From an uncultured Bacteroidales bacterium (GTDB taxonomy: Bacteria > Bacteroidota > Bacteroidia > Bacteroidales > Barnesiellaceae): DNA of 64,000 nt. Positions within the stretch are counted from its first letter, which is position 1. The number at the start of each line of letters is the position of its first letter. The translations under genes and the position numbers were made by a program. Below, in pieces: positions 27,127-35,575 of the stretch. Where the stretch lies: NCBI GenBank assembly GCA_949298955.1, contig CASFYQ010000003.1, forward strand, positions 88,221 to 152,220, given 5' to 3'. The notes under the pieces are model-generated. The model was not told where the DNA came from. It made no database searches and saw nothing but the letters and a program-made list of their open reading frames with translations.

Positions 27127-27619
27127 TCAGTTTTTTATATTGTTCACGAATGGTTTTTCGGGCTCGCGACAGGTTCATGCGCACGGCAGTCGGCTGCATA
27201 TCCAGTAGCGAGGCAATCTCGTCGATTTCGTACCCGCGCAGGTCGCGCAGCTCGAGTATCGTGCGCTGACCGACCGTCAGTTTGCTATCGATGAGGCGTT
27301 TCACCGTTTGGAAGCGTTCGGCCATTTCGTTGCCCGAGTCGTTTGCCTCGTTGTCTTTTGTGTCGAAACACTCGGGGTCATACTCGGTGAATCGCGATTT
27401 CTGTCGGACCCGGTCGATACAAAGGTTTCGGGTGGTGGTGACGGTCAGAGCCGAGGCCTCTTGTTCGTCCCTGATTTTTCCCCGCAGGGGCCACAGCCGG
27501 CAGAAGGCCTCTTGTATGGCATCGGTGGCGTCGTCTTCGTCTTGAAGAATGCGACGCGACATTGACAGCAGACTGTCTCGCAGACGGGTGAAGGCCGATA
27601 GCAGCGGTTCCTGTTTCAT
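27110..27619 (-). CDS. ECF RNA polymerase sigma factor
   Basis: A 169-residue sigma-70 family protein of extracytoplasmic-function type. Region 2 (~residues 10-80) has DDATDAIQEAFCRLWPLRGKI, and region 4 (~115-165) has LTVGQRTILELRDLRGYEIDEIASLLDM followed by VRMNLSRARKTIREQY. The start at 27619 was chosen because it lies 17 nt after a 10-bp inverted repeat and gives the normal N-terminus; an extension to 27736 would run across that repeat. First gene of an operon with an anti-sigma-like protein, a DUF6108-like protein and a beta-barrel. Confidence 0.9.
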   Translation of the reverse strand: MKQEPLLSAFTRLRDSLLSMSRRILQDEDDATDAIQEAFCRLWPLRGKIRDEQEASALTVTTTRNLCIDRVRQKSRFTEYDPECFDTKDNEANDSGNEMAERFQTVKRLIDSKLTVGQRTILELRDLRGYEIDEIASLLDMQPTAVRMNLSRARKTIREQYKKLNAHDR

Positions 27620-27636
27620 TGTCGGGTAGAACGACG

Positions 27637-27674
27637 GTTCGTTACTCTTTTTATTTTCTGTAAAAGTAACGAAC
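27637..27674. promoter_or_regulatory. Inverted repeat in the ECF-sigma leader/promoter
   Basis: GTTCGTTACT (27637-27646) and AGTAACGAAC (27665-27674) are perfect 10-bp arms with an 18-nt spacer, just ahead of the sigma start at 27619. The upstream arm overlaps a near-consensus -7 box (TACTTTTA on the minus strand), so an operator or an autoregulatory sigma-binding site is possible. Confidence 0.55.
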
Positions 27675-27701
27675 GACCCTCGGCTTTGTAACAAAAAAAC
27701 G

Positions 27702-27738
27702 GGAAAAAATTTTGAGTTGCCGGTTATTTCCGGCAACT
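27702..27738 (-). terminator. Rho-independent terminator after the barrel-fusion gene
   Basis: On the minus strand AGTTGCCGG/CCGGCAACT (27738-27730 with 27723-27715, 6-nt loop) is followed by CAAAATTTTTT. It lies 32 nt past the stop at 27770. Confidence 0.85.
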
Positions 27739-27769
27739 TGTGTGATGGCTGCGCTATTCCCGGCCGATG

Positions 27770-29122
27770 TTAGAAATCGAATCGCAGACCGGCTTGCAGA
27801 TTGATATTGAAAGGCTTCTCTTTACGTATAGTCGAGATGTGCGACCCGTCGTTGAAATAGTAGACTATTCCCGGTTCGGCATAAAGGTTGATGTGAGGGG
27901 CCAGTTTGAAAGTGATGCCGGCGGCTGCCGATACCGACCATTGCAAAGGGGCGACATGCAGGGTTTCGGTCTGTGAGAGCGGCGAACGGTCGCTCACCTC
28001 ACAGCTCGACGAGAGTTTGCCGTAGACACATTTTTCTACCATGCCGCCTCCGGCAAGATAGAGGTTGAAATAGCGCTTGCGCAGGAAATTCCAGTTGAGC
28101 TTTACGGGAATACCCAGGTAGTGCAGTTGCTGTTTTTGTGTGTAGAAAGCGGCATCGCCGGCGGTGAGCTCCGAGGCCAAATAGGTATATACTACGCCTG
28201 TTTCGAGAGCAATCGACGGGGAGAGCGATTTTTGTACCGTCACGCCCACCGATACGGGGAAATGGTGCTTCACGTCGGTCGTGGGCTGGGCGTTGATGTT
28301 TTGCAGCATGACGTGCTGGTAGGGAGTCGTGTTCTTGTCGCCTACGCCCGAAGCCTTTTCGTTAGACGGGATGCTGGCCATCTCGGCTACGGAGTAGGGG
28401 GCGAGGTTCCCGAATCCGTTGCGGTTGTCGGCGGCGGTAATCAGATTGTTGCCCATCGACAGGCCTACGGTCCAGCCGCCTTTCGGGCGGTTGTCGGCCC
28501 GATGGTTGCGGTAGGTGGTGGAGTGTCTGCTGATACCGGTCGGGGGGAATAACCGCTCGCCCTTGCGGGAGCGGGAATCACCCGGGGCACGGTGGGTCGG
28601 TTCGTTTTGCGCATTCGGTTCGGCAGTCTCTTTCCCGATGGTCGGGTCGGATTGTGCCTCTGTGGTCGGGACGATGGCATTTGCGGGCCCGGACTTTTCG
28701 GTCGTTGTGGTTTCGGGGTGGTGTGTAGCGATGTCCCGATGGGAGTTGGTGCGGGTGTCGGAATTTGCCCGGGAGTCGCTTTGGGTATGGAGCGTCCTCT
28801 TTTCGGCCGGGGGAATAGCCGTTTTCGTGGTCTCGGGTATTACCGGTTGCAAGTCGCTTTCGGGCAGATTGTATGCAGCAGCTTGGAGTGGAGCTTCGTG
28901 CGGCGGAATTTCGGTGGGCAGGAATTGCAGCCCTACGAAAGAGCCTACCAGCACGGCGATACAGGCCGCGGCAGCCCACAGCACGGCTCGTCGTCCCACT
29001 CTCATGCGAGGGGCGATTTCTTCGCTCAGCTCCTCCCATACTTCGGGCGGGGGCGTGACCGAATAGTTGTCGAGCTGTTCTTGCCAGCTTTTTCTCCAAT
29101 CGTTTTCTCTATTCGTCTTCAT
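27770..29122 (-). CDS. Anti-sigma-like N-terminus fused to an outer-membrane beta-barrel
   Basis: A 450-residue protein with an unusual layout: a cytoplasmic N-terminus (1-45, WRKSWQEQLDNYSVTPPPEVWEEL), one membrane helix (46-68), a long Pro/Thr/Glu-rich linker (~75-215), and a C-terminal region (~220-450) of beta-barrel strands ending NINLQAGLRFDF. The start overlaps the stop of the ECF sigma gene by 14 nt, as an anti-sigma would. Similar PorT-like fusions are known next to ECF sigma genes in Bacteroidetes. If one chain really spans both membranes, the linker would have to cross the periplasm; alternatively it is cleaved. Function unproven. Confidence 0.78.
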   Translation of the reverse strand: MKTNRENDWRKSWQEQLDNYSVTPPPEVWEELSEEIAPRMRVGRRAVLWAAAACIAVLVGSFVGLQFLPTEIPPHEAPLQAAAYNLPESDLQPVIPETTKTAIPPAEKRTLHTQSDSRANSDTRTNSHRDIATHHPETTTTEKSGPANAIVPTTEAQSDPTIGKETAEPNAQNEPTHRAPGDSRSRKGERLFPPTGISRHSTTYRNHRADNRPKGGWTVGLSMGNNLITAADNRNGFGNLAPYSVAEMASIPSNEKASGVGDKNTTPYQHVMLQNINAQPTTDVKHHFPVSVGVTVQKSLSPSIALETGVVYTYLASELTAGDAAFYTQKQQLHYLGIPVKLNWNFLRKRYFNLYLAGGGMVEKCVYGKLSSSCEVSDRSPLSQTETLHVAPLQWSVSAAAGITFKLAPHINLYAEPGIVYYFNDGSHISTIRKEKPFNINLQAGLRFDF

Positions 29123-29666
29123 GTCTCGACAAATATGTTTTTATTCGACTCATCAATAGAACTCTGGCCCGGTGTAGTTGCGACGAAGAACTTTTCTCGT
29201 TGATGTGCAACAGGGCGGCAATCTCCTTGTGCGATTTGTTCTCGAACGTATATAGGTTGAACACCGTGCGGTATCCGTCGGGCAGCTCGGCGATAAAGCG
29301 GAGCAACACGTCGGGAGAGATTTCGCGCACGAGATTGTCGTCTTGCGAGTCGGGGTCGGGCAAGTCGGGAGCCTCGTCGATGCCGAGCTCGATATGCCGT
29401 GTTTGTTTCCTCGCCTCCTCCAACGCCGTGTTTACCATGATGCGGTTCAACCAAGCCTTTAAAGAGCCCTCACCCCGATAGTCGAATCGGTCGATCGAGG
29501 TGAATGCTTTGAGGAATCCGTCATGAAGCAGATCCCGGGCGGTCTCGCGGTTGCCCGAGTAGCGGATACAGAGTGCAAACAGTTCGCCGGCATATTGCCG
29601 GTAAAGTTCGGCCTGTGCCGAGGGCTCCTTCTGTTTGCAACGCCTTACCAGCTCTATTTCATTCAT
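29109..29666 (-). CDS. ECF RNA polymerase sigma factor
   Basis: A 185-residue ECF-type sigma factor. Region 2 is at ~25-90 (YSGNRETARDLLHDGFLKAFTSID), and region 4 is at ~125-180 (LPDGYRTVFNLYTFENKSHKEIAALLHINE followed by SQLHRARVLL). It overlaps the downstream fusion gene by 14 nt. Upstream, in the gap shared with the divergent NigD-like gene, is an 11-bp inverted repeat (29706-29716/29761-29771); the minus-strand near-consensus -7 box TATTTTTA lies at its left arm, so the site could control both genes. Confidence 0.92.
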   Translation of the reverse strand: MNEIELVRRCKQKEPSAQAELYRQYAGELFALCIRYSGNRETARDLLHDGFLKAFTSIDRFDYRGEGSLKAWLNRIMVNTALEEARKQTRHIELGIDEAPDLPDPDSQDDNLVREISPDVLLRFIAELPDGYRTVFNLYTFENKSHKEIAALLHINEKSSSSQLHRARVLLMSRIKTYLSRHEDE

Positions 29667-29705
29667 TGTGAGGATTCCTGTTAATTAATAAATGCGATGA
29701 TGTAA

Positions 29706-29771
29706 AAATACTGCATGGGGGTCGATAGAAAAATTGTTTTTCACTCTTTAACAATCGGCGATGCAGTATTT
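29706..29771. promoter_or_regulatory. Inverted repeat between divergent sigma and NigD-like genes
   Basis: AAATACTGCAT (29706-29716) and ATGCAGTATTT (29761-29771) are perfect 11-bp arms, 44 nt apart, with an inner ATTGTT/AACAAT pair. They occupy the divergent promoter gap and could be two half-sites for a regulator bound across both promoters. Confidence 0.5.
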
Positions 29772-29829
29772 GGACCCGATGCCCGTTTACTCCATAAAAA
29801 CGAGTAAAAAACCAAGAAACGAATAAGCA

Positions 29830-30573
29830 ATGAAGATGAAACACTTTTTTTGGACAGGATTGCTGGGGGTAATCTTGTCGTGTGGGTTGGCCTCTTGCGG
29901 CGAGGACGACGGCTACTATGTTCCCTATTCCTACGCCGTGGGCGATATGGTGGTCGAGGAGGGGAATGACCCTTACATCATGTTGGATAGCAAAAAGACC
30001 TTGTTCCCTTCGAATGGGAATCGCTTGCCTAATTATCTGACCAAAGACGGGCAGCGGGTAATTATCAATTTCACTTTCCTTGAAGAACAGCGCGAAGGGT
30101 ATGATTATTACATTCTCATCAACGACATCGATTCGGTGCTGGTGAAGAACATCATTCCCATCACGCCCGAGACTACCGACAGCATTGGCAACGATCCGGT
30201 GAACGTTCTCGATATGTGGACGAGCGACAAGTACCTGACCATACAGTTCGAAATGCGTGGGGCCGGTAACGAGAAGCATATGATTAATCTGGTGCGCGAT
30301 TATTCGGAAGCTCCTACGCTCGACGGGGAGGGGTACCTGCATTTGAATCTGCGCCACAATCGCCGGAACGATCTTGATGTGAACAATTATTTGTGGGGAG
30401 TAGCTTCGTTCCGTCTGGACGATGTGTATGCCGAGTTTCCCGACTTGAAGGGATTCAAAATCGAGGTGCGTACCTCGCACGGAACCGAGTACTATTCGTG
30501 CAAAGTCGACGAGGCAGGGACAGAAGGGTCGGCTACGCCAAGGGGCGAACGCAGTGTGGCCTCTTTGCAGTAG
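29830..30573 (+). CDS. NigD-like lipoprotein
   Basis: A 247-residue lipoprotein (signal ending LASC, Cys about residue 23) that resembles the NigD family: N-terminal OB-like part beginning YAVGDMVVEEG...YIMLDSKKTLFP and a C-terminal beta-sandwich around GEGYLHLNLRHNRRNDLDVNNYLW. NigD was named for a Bacteroides bacteriocin/immunity locus, but most members have no known role, and no nig operon is here. It is transcribed divergently from an ECF sigma gene, suggesting shared envelope regulation. Start ATG 29830 follows an A-rich leader with a short stem (TTTACTC/GAGTAAA at 29786-29808). Confidence 0.8.
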   Translation: MKMKHFFWTGLLGVILSCGLASCGEDDGYYVPYSYAVGDMVVEEGNDPYIMLDSKKTLFPSNGNRLPNYLTKDGQRVIINFTFLEEQREGYDYYILINDIDSVLVKNIIPITPETTDSIGNDPVNVLDMWTSDKYLTIQFEMRGAGNEKHMINLVRDYSEAPTLDGEGYLHLNLRHNRRNDLDVNNYLWGVASFRLDDVYAEFPDLKGFKIEVRTSHGTEYYSCKVDEAGTEGSATPRGERSVASLQ

Positions 30574-30603
30574 GATTTAGTTGTTAAGTAAATAGTTGTG
30601 TGG

Positions 30604-30702
30604 CCGGGAGCAGAATCGAGGTTCTGCTTCCGGTTTTGTTTCGGGGTGCGAAAAAACGGGAAACGGGAGATATGTCCTCTCCCTCTTTCCCGCTATTTTT
30701 TT
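30604..30702 (+). terminator. Two terminator hairpins after the NigD-like gene
   Basis: A CCGG...CCGG stem (30604-30615 with 30622-30633) followed by TTTTG, then a second stem, CGGGAAA/TTTCCCG enclosing GGGAGA/TCTCCC (30657-30692), followed by seven T residues. Confidence 0.8.
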
Positions 30703-30786
30703 GAGAAAGTTCCTTTTTTCTCCTGGCAACGGTGCGAGGCTTTGAACCGGTTGCAGGTATTGTCGTGGCCCGATGGAATCTGTTTC

Positions 30787-31482
30787 TTAAAACACCTCGG
30801 TGACGATGCGAATGTCGCTGCGGTTGGCAAATTGCAGGGTAAACCAGACTTTGCCTTCGTCGTTCACCTTTTCGATGGTGACGGTGCAGCTTTCGTATTG
30901 AATCGGGGAGTCGTGGCTCTCGCGAGTGGCGGCGATGCCGTTGCTTAGAGAGCCTTTTTGGGAAAAATCGCCTTGTGCCGAGAAGCGCAGCAGTTTGCCG
31001 GTTTCGGGATAGAGAAAGGTATAGGAGCGAGTCGAGGCGTCGGTAGCCGATCCGGTAATGTCGACTCCCGGTTCGTAGCTCACTTGCAGGCCGGCAGTCG
31101 TTTCGGTTTTCAATTCCAGCCCTTCCCAGGCTTCTACCCGAGGTGTGGAATTGATGGTAAAGCCTATCTGGTAGGCATTGGCCGTGACGGTAAAGTTATA
31201 GTCGAGGCTTTCGCCCGAATCGATTCGTACGGAGAGTGTGGCTTTCCCCTCTTTGATGGCGGTGACGGTGAGTTGACTACCCGCCCGGGTATAGTCGATA
31301 GCCGGGCTGTTGGCCGTAATGGTATAGGAGGTCGAGGCGGGGAGTTTGAGGGTTACCGACTCGTCGACCCGCAGGTTAAAGTCGGTCTGTCGGATTGTCT
31401 CTTTCTCTTCTTTGCAGCCGCAGAATAGCGACAGAACCACCAGCGAGGTTATAATAAAACGGATATATCGTGTAGCTTTCAT
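30787..31482 (-). CDS. Lipoprotein of unknown function with Ig-like fold
   Basis: A 231-residue lipoprotein: signal ending in lipobox LFCGC (Cys about residue 23), then KEEKE. Residues ~35-105 look like a Big2-type Ig domain (VDESVTLKLPASTSYTITANSPAI..GKATLSVRID). The C-terminal half is beta-rich with no recognised motif. It lies 18 nt behind the secreted endonuclease I gene on the same strand and is probably co-transcribed with it. No function can be assigned. Confidence 0.7.
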   Translation of the reverse strand: MKATRYIRFIITSLVVLSLFCGCKEEKETIRQTDFNLRVDESVTLKLPASTSYTITANSPAIDYTRAGSQLTVTAIKEGKATLSVRIDSGESLDYNFTVTANAYQIGFTINSTPRVEAWEGLELKTETTAGLQVSYEPGVDITGSATDASTRSYTFLYPETGKLLRFSAQGDFSQKGSLSNGIAATRESHDSPIQYESCTVTIEKVNDEGKVWFTLQFANRSDIRIVTEVF

Positions 31483-31500
31483 AATAGTTATGGTTGATTT

Positions 31501-32904
31501 TTATTCGACAATCTGTACCCGCATCTTTCCGCTCGATGTCGAGGTGGTGAACTTGACCGTATGCAATCCGGGAGTAAGGTCGGCCGGGGTGAAATGAGTC
31601 GCCGATTTTCCGTCGACAGTCCATTTTACAGTCACATCGGTGTTCAGGCGCAGCTGTACGGCACTGTCGCTCTTTTTGTAGGACGATTTCAGGCTTACGA
31701 TTTCCGGGAAGGAGACTTGCGACGAGAGTACCGAGCCTGCGAGGATGATGTCGGTAGCCGATTCGAGTTCGTCGCTTGTCAGGCGCAGGGTGGCGTTGTG
31801 TGTTCCGATGGTTTGGGGCGAGAAAGTGACGGTGAGGTTGATGCCTGTCATGTTCAGCTCATCGGCCGACAATGAGGTCGGGGAAATCGAAAACTCGCCG
31901 CGGTCGTCGTTGAGAATCATGGCTGTAACCGTCGAGGTGAGGTTGCGGCCCTTGATGTAAATTTCGGTTGTCTTCGAGGTGCCGTCGGCAATGTATCCGA
32001 AATCGATGCGGTCGCTCGATGCGTTGACAGCCGGTGTCGTGCTGTGAGCTCCCGAGAAGCTGAACTCATAGTCAATCGAGTCGCCCCAGATGTATTCCAC
32101 CATATTGGGGTAGTCGATAAAGGGATTGCGGTTCCCTTGGAAACTGTATACGGCGTTGTTGCGGTCTATCTCTTTCTGGCTCACGGGGTCCTGGCGGTGC
32201 CATCTTAGCAGCAGGGAAAGGCCGTAGGCGTTGAGCGTGGGGTAGGAGTTTTGGGCAAACATGGTCGTTGCCTGCGATTTCCATTCATAATCTTGATAGC
32301 AGGTCACGAAATAGAAATACATGCGGGCAAAGTCGCCTTTGTATTCGTCGGCCGGTTCGAACAGGTTGGTCGACTTGCCGTTGGCATAGCCGGTGCCTAC
32401 CTTGCTCACCCCGTTGTCGAACGAGACGGTGATGACCTCGCCCAGCGGGTAGTTGCTTTTGGCCGAGTTGGCGTCGGCGTCCGAGGGGGTGAGGTGGTGC
32501 AGGTCGTAGGTTGCATCGTATTGATAGGGGTATCCCGGTGTGGTGTTGTCATAGTAACTGTCGCCCCACCAGCTCTTGGGGACGCTGTGCTCGATGTTCA
32601 TGCCTTTTGCCGCTCCGGAACCAGAGGGAAAGCTATACGAATTGTTGGAATACATATCCCATACCATGTTGTTGCCACGGTTGTCGCTCTTCCTGAATAC
32701 CGTCCAGGTGCAGGCTCCGTTGTAGTTGCGCGAGCCATAGGCAATGCGGGTGTGCTCTTTGAGCAGGTTGTGCAACCCGGTTTTCAGTTCGGCACCGCTT
32801 GTGCCTTCGAGGGTATTGGGATAATAATCTCGGGGCATCTCGGCCAGCAGCGAGAAGCATATACCGCACAGGGCGGCAATGAATGTTGTATGTCGTTTAT
32901 TCAT
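31501..32904 (-). CDS. Secreted endonuclease I (NucM-like) with C-terminal beta domains
   Basis: A 467-residue exported nuclease. Signal peptide 1-21; the endonuclease I domain (~22-275) carries the His-metal-finger segment GMNIEHSVPKSWWG, with DLHHLTPSDADANSAKSNYPLG downstream, the diagnostic pattern of the family that degrades extracellular DNA with Mg2+. After it come a choice-of-anchor/Ig-like domain (~285-390) and a short C-terminal strand region ending KMRVQIVE that could be a sorting or anchor segment. The start at 32904 begins the signal peptide; the longer frame to 32955 crosses the promoter. Confidence 0.9.
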   Translation of the reverse strand: MNKRHTTFIAALCGICFSLLAEMPRDYYPNTLEGTSGAELKTGLHNLLKEHTRIAYGSRNYNGACTWTVFRKSDNRGNNMVWDMYSNNSYSFPSGSGAAKGMNIEHSVPKSWWGDSYYDNTTPGYPYQYDATYDLHHLTPSDADANSAKSNYPLGEVITVSFDNGVSKVGTGYANGKSTNLFEPADEYKGDFARMYFYFVTCYQDYEWKSQATTMFAQNSYPTLNAYGLSLLLRWHRQDPVSQKEIDRNNAVYSFQGNRNPFIDYPNMVEYIWGDSIDYEFSFSGAHSTTPAVNASSDRIDFGYIADGTSKTTEIYIKGRNLTSTVTAMILNDDRGEFSISPTSLSADELNMTGINLTVTFSPQTIGTHNATLRLTSDELESATDIILAGSVLSSQVSFPEIVSLKSSYKKSDSAVQLRLNTDVTVKWTVDGKSATHFTPADLTPGLHTVKFTTSTSSGKMRVQIVE

Positions 32905-32924
32905 ACTGTTTTGGAAAAGGGTTC

Positions 32925-32956
32925 CAAAGGTATGGAGAAAGCCCCGATTTGCCAAA
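32925..32956 (-). promoter_or_regulatory. Consensus promoter of the endonuclease I gene
   Basis: On the minus strand TTTG (32956-32953), a 20-nt spacer and TACCTTTG (32932-32925), 20 nt before the ATG. Confidence 0.8.
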
Positions 32957-33146
32957 CCTTTTTGAGGTTTTAGTTTTTCTTAGAGGTTAATAGGACTCTT
33001 GGAGTCGTTATTTGTGGGTGTTACCGCAGAAAAGTAGGGGAATATTTGGATTATACGCCGGGAGATTGTATTTTTATCCTCGATATAATTCCCGTTATCG
33101 GGAACCATAATCGCTCCCGATTGTTTTATAATAAAAATTGGACAGT

Positions 33147-33311
33147 ATGAAAAAGTACATTTGCACGGCTTGTGAATGGGTGTACGACCCGGCGGTAGGC
33201 GACCCCGAGGGAGGAATAGCTCCCGGTACCCCGTTTGAAGAAATCCCCGAAGATTGGGTATGCCCGGTTTGTGGACTTGGCAAAGACGCATTCGAAGAGG
33301 TAAACGAATAA
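33147..33311 (+). CDS. Rubredoxin
   Basis: A 54-residue protein, [19 protein letters not shown] at its start, with the two CxxC pairs that hold the single iron: Cys6/Cys9 (CTAC) and Cys39/Cys42 (CPVC). Conserved aromatic and Pro residues of the family (YDP, Pro34, Trp37) are present. It is a cytoplasmic electron carrier, in anaerobes often linked to peroxide or oxygen reduction; the partner is not in the window. It is monocistronic, with its own terminator and an inverted repeat TTCCCG/CGGGAA (33089-33104) upstream. Confidence 0.96.
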   Translation: MKKYICTACEWVYDPAVGDPEGGIAPGTPFEEIPEDWVCPVCGLGKDAFEEVNE

Positions 33312-33341
33312 ATACGTTTTTGTCTCTTCGGCCTCTATACA

Positions 33342-33384
33342 AAGAGTCTGTATCGTTCTCGGCGATACGGACTCTTGTCGCTTT
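33342..33384 (+). terminator. Terminator of the rubredoxin gene
   Basis: AAGAGTCTGTATCG (33342-33355) pairs with CGATACGGACTCTT (33363-33376), followed by a T-rich tail. Confidence 0.8.
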
Positions 33385-33478
33385 ATTTTTCACGTTGTAA
33401 GGCAATTCTTTTCGGGGCTGTCGCAAAAAAACGGCTTATTTTAGATTCTCTACAAAATCAAATATATAAATTTGGAAC

Positions 33479-34162
33479 ATGAAAATATTGATTGTAGAAG
33501 ATGATCCCTCTCTGCGGGAGATTATGCAACGCGCTCTGGTTCAAGAACGCTACGTGGTCGAAACGGCCACCAACTATGCCGAGGCCGACGCTAAACTGGC
33601 GGCCTACACCTACGACTGCATTTTGCTCGATATCATGCTGCCCGATGGCAGCGGGCTGCAACTGCTCGAACATTTGAAACAGCAGCGCAAGCGCGACAAC
33701 GTGATTATCATCTCGGCCCGCGATTCGCTCGACGACAAGATTTTGGGCCTCGACATGGGTGCCGATGACTATTTGCCCAAGCCTTTTCACACGGCCGAGT
33801 TGCTGGCGCGCATCAAGAGTGTGTTGCGGCGGGGCAAGAGCGGAGGCGAAATGGACTTGCGTTTGGGCAACGTCTCGCTCGTGCCCGAAAGCTCGCGGGT
33901 ACTGGTAGACGGTCGGGAGCTGCCGCTGTTGAAAAAGGAGTTCGACATCTTGCTTTATTTCATGCAACGCCCCAACCACTTGGTCGACAAGACGGTTCTT
34001 GCCGAGGCCGTGTGGGGCGACCATGCCGATCAGGCCGATAATTTTCACTTTGTTTACGCACAAATGAAAAATCTGCGCCGCAAACTGACCGAGGCCGGAG
34101 CCGACATAGAGATAAAATCGATTTACGGGTTTGGCTACAAACTGATTCCTCCAACCGAATAA
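33479..34162 (+). CDS. OmpR-family response regulator (RprY-like)
   Basis: A 227-residue two-component regulator. Receiver domain 1-115 with acidic pocket Asp8/Asp9, phospho-acceptor Asp51 (LLDIMLPDG) and Lys101 (LPKPF). A winged-helix DNA-binding domain (~125-225) follows, with the OmpR-type end IYGFGYKLIPP. The cognate kinase follows after 18 nt. Close to RprY-type regulators of Bacteroides by layout, but this is not proven. The PepSY-like gene immediately downstream is a likely target. Confidence 0.94.
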   Translation: MKILIVEDDPSLREIMQRALVQERYVVETATNYAEADAKLAAYTYDCILLDIMLPDGSGLQLLEHLKQQRKRDNVIIISARDSLDDKILGLDMGADDYLPKPFHTAELLARIKSVLRRGKSGGEMDLRLGNVSLVPESSRVLVDGRELPLLKKEFDILLYFMQRPNHLVDKTVLAEAVWGDHADQADNFHFVYAQMKNLRRKLTEAGADIEIKSIYGFGYKLIPPTE

Positions 34163-34180
34163 TTCCCCTCCGACGACCGC

Positions 34181-35470
34181 ATGAAACTGATATATCGCAT
34201 AGTGCTGCGCCTCTCGGCCGTATTGATTCCGCTTATGGCCTTGTGGGGTATGCTGTTTTTCCTGATGACGGTCGACGAAATCCACGACGAGGCCGACGAC
34301 GCATTAGACGATTACGCCGAATTGATAATCATACGTATGCTGGCGGGGCGGGAATTGCCCTCTTTGAACAGCGGTTCGAACAACAGCTATTCGATTACCC
34401 CCGTCGACCGGGAGTATGCCGACTCGAGATCGCATATCGAATATTACGACGCCGAGGTTTATATCCCCGAGAAGGGCGAAACCGAACCGGCCCGTATTCT
34501 ATCGACCATCTTTCAGGACAACGACGACAACTATTATGAGTTGAAGGTCGCGATGCCTACATTCGAGAAAGACGATCTGGTGCGAACCATCTTGTTTTGG
34601 ATAGTTTTGCTTTATCTGCTTTTGCTGCTCACTCTCATTGGAGTGACGACATGGATTTTCCACCGCAGCATGCAACCGCTATATGCCTTGTTGCGCTGGC
34701 TCGACCATTTCACGCCGGGGCGGCGTAATGACCCGGTTCCCGACGACACGAACATCACCGAGTTTCATCGGCTCAACGTGGCGGCACAAGAGGCAGCCGA
34801 CCGCTCGGAGGAACTGTTTGAAAGCCAAAAACAGTTTATCGGAAACGCTTCGCATGAGTTGCAGACTCCGCTGGCCATTTTGGGTAACCGCATCGAGTGG
34901 TTGCTCGACAACACCGATCCCAACGAAAAGCAGGTCGAGGAGTTGTTCAAGATGCAGCGGTCGCTCAATCATATTGTCCGGCTTAACAAAACGCTCTTGT
35001 TACTTGCCAAAATCGAGAATGGACAGTTCCCCGAGAGTAGCGAGGTGGATATAGCCGCACTCATTCGGGAGCAGGCTCCGCTCTATAACGAGATTTACGA
35101 GTCGCGTCACATCGACTGCCGCATCGACCTGCCCGAGCAGTTTGTCGTTACGATGAACGACTCGTTGGCCTCTACACTGGTGACCAACCTGCTCAAAAAC
35201 GCCTATGTTCACACCGAGCCCAACCATGGCATCGACATCTCGCTGTGCGATCGCACCCTCGTCGTCGCCAACGATGGCGACACGCCTCTCGACGGGACTC
35301 ATATCTTCGAGCGCTTCTATCAAGGAAATAAAAAGGAAGGCTCTACCGGGTTGGGACTGGCATTGGTTAAGGCGGTGTGCCGCTACTACAATCTCGGCCT
35401 CGCATACGATTATATCGAGGGGAAACATCGTTTTTCGGTCACGTGGCCATATAAAAAAGAAGAAAAATGA
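34181..35470 (+). CDS. Sensor histidine kinase
   Basis: A 429-residue inner-membrane sensor. Membrane helices at ~5-30 and ~135-160 flank a periplasmic sensor loop (~31-134, acidic, with DEIHDEADDALDDYAEL). A HisKA domain follows with phospho-acceptor His225 in GNASHELQTPLA, and an ATPase domain with N-box NLLKNAYVHT and G-box GSTGLGLALVKAVCRYY. It pairs with the response regulator upstream (18-nt gap). The signal is unknown; the PepSY-like neighbour suggests an envelope or periplasmic cue (inference). Confidence 0.94.
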   Translation: MKLIYRIVLRLSAVLIPLMALWGMLFFLMTVDEIHDEADDALDDYAELIIIRMLAGRELPSLNSGSNNSYSITPVDREYADSRSHIEYYDAEVYIPEKGETEPARILSTIFQDNDDNYYELKVAMPTFEKDDLVRTILFWIVLLYLLLLLTLIGVTTWIFHRSMQPLYALLRWLDHFTPGRRNDPVPDDTNITEFHRLNVAAQEAADRSEELFESQKQFIGNASHELQTPLAILGNRIEWLLDNTDPNEKQVEELFKMQRSLNHIVRLNKTLLLLAKIENGQFPESSEVDIAALIREQAPLYNEIYESRHIDCRIDLPEQFVVTMNDSLASTLVTNLLKNAYVHTEPNHGIDISLCDRTLVVANDGDTPLDGTHIFERFYQGNKKEGSTGLGLALVKAVCRYYNLGLAYDYIEGKHRFSVTWPYKKEEK

Positions 35471-35575
35471 GTTTTTTCTGAAAAATTCCCCGAAATTTCA
35501 AATTCGCTTCAAAATTGGGCTTAATCTTTGTACCATCAAATTAAAACAATGTATCACTTATAAATTTTGAACAAG

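Noticed and set aside
27864..27876. GTTCGGCATAAAG, identical to a piece of the promoter module
   Set aside because: It lies inside the barrel-fusion coding sequence and lacks the hairpin and promoter parts; chance match.
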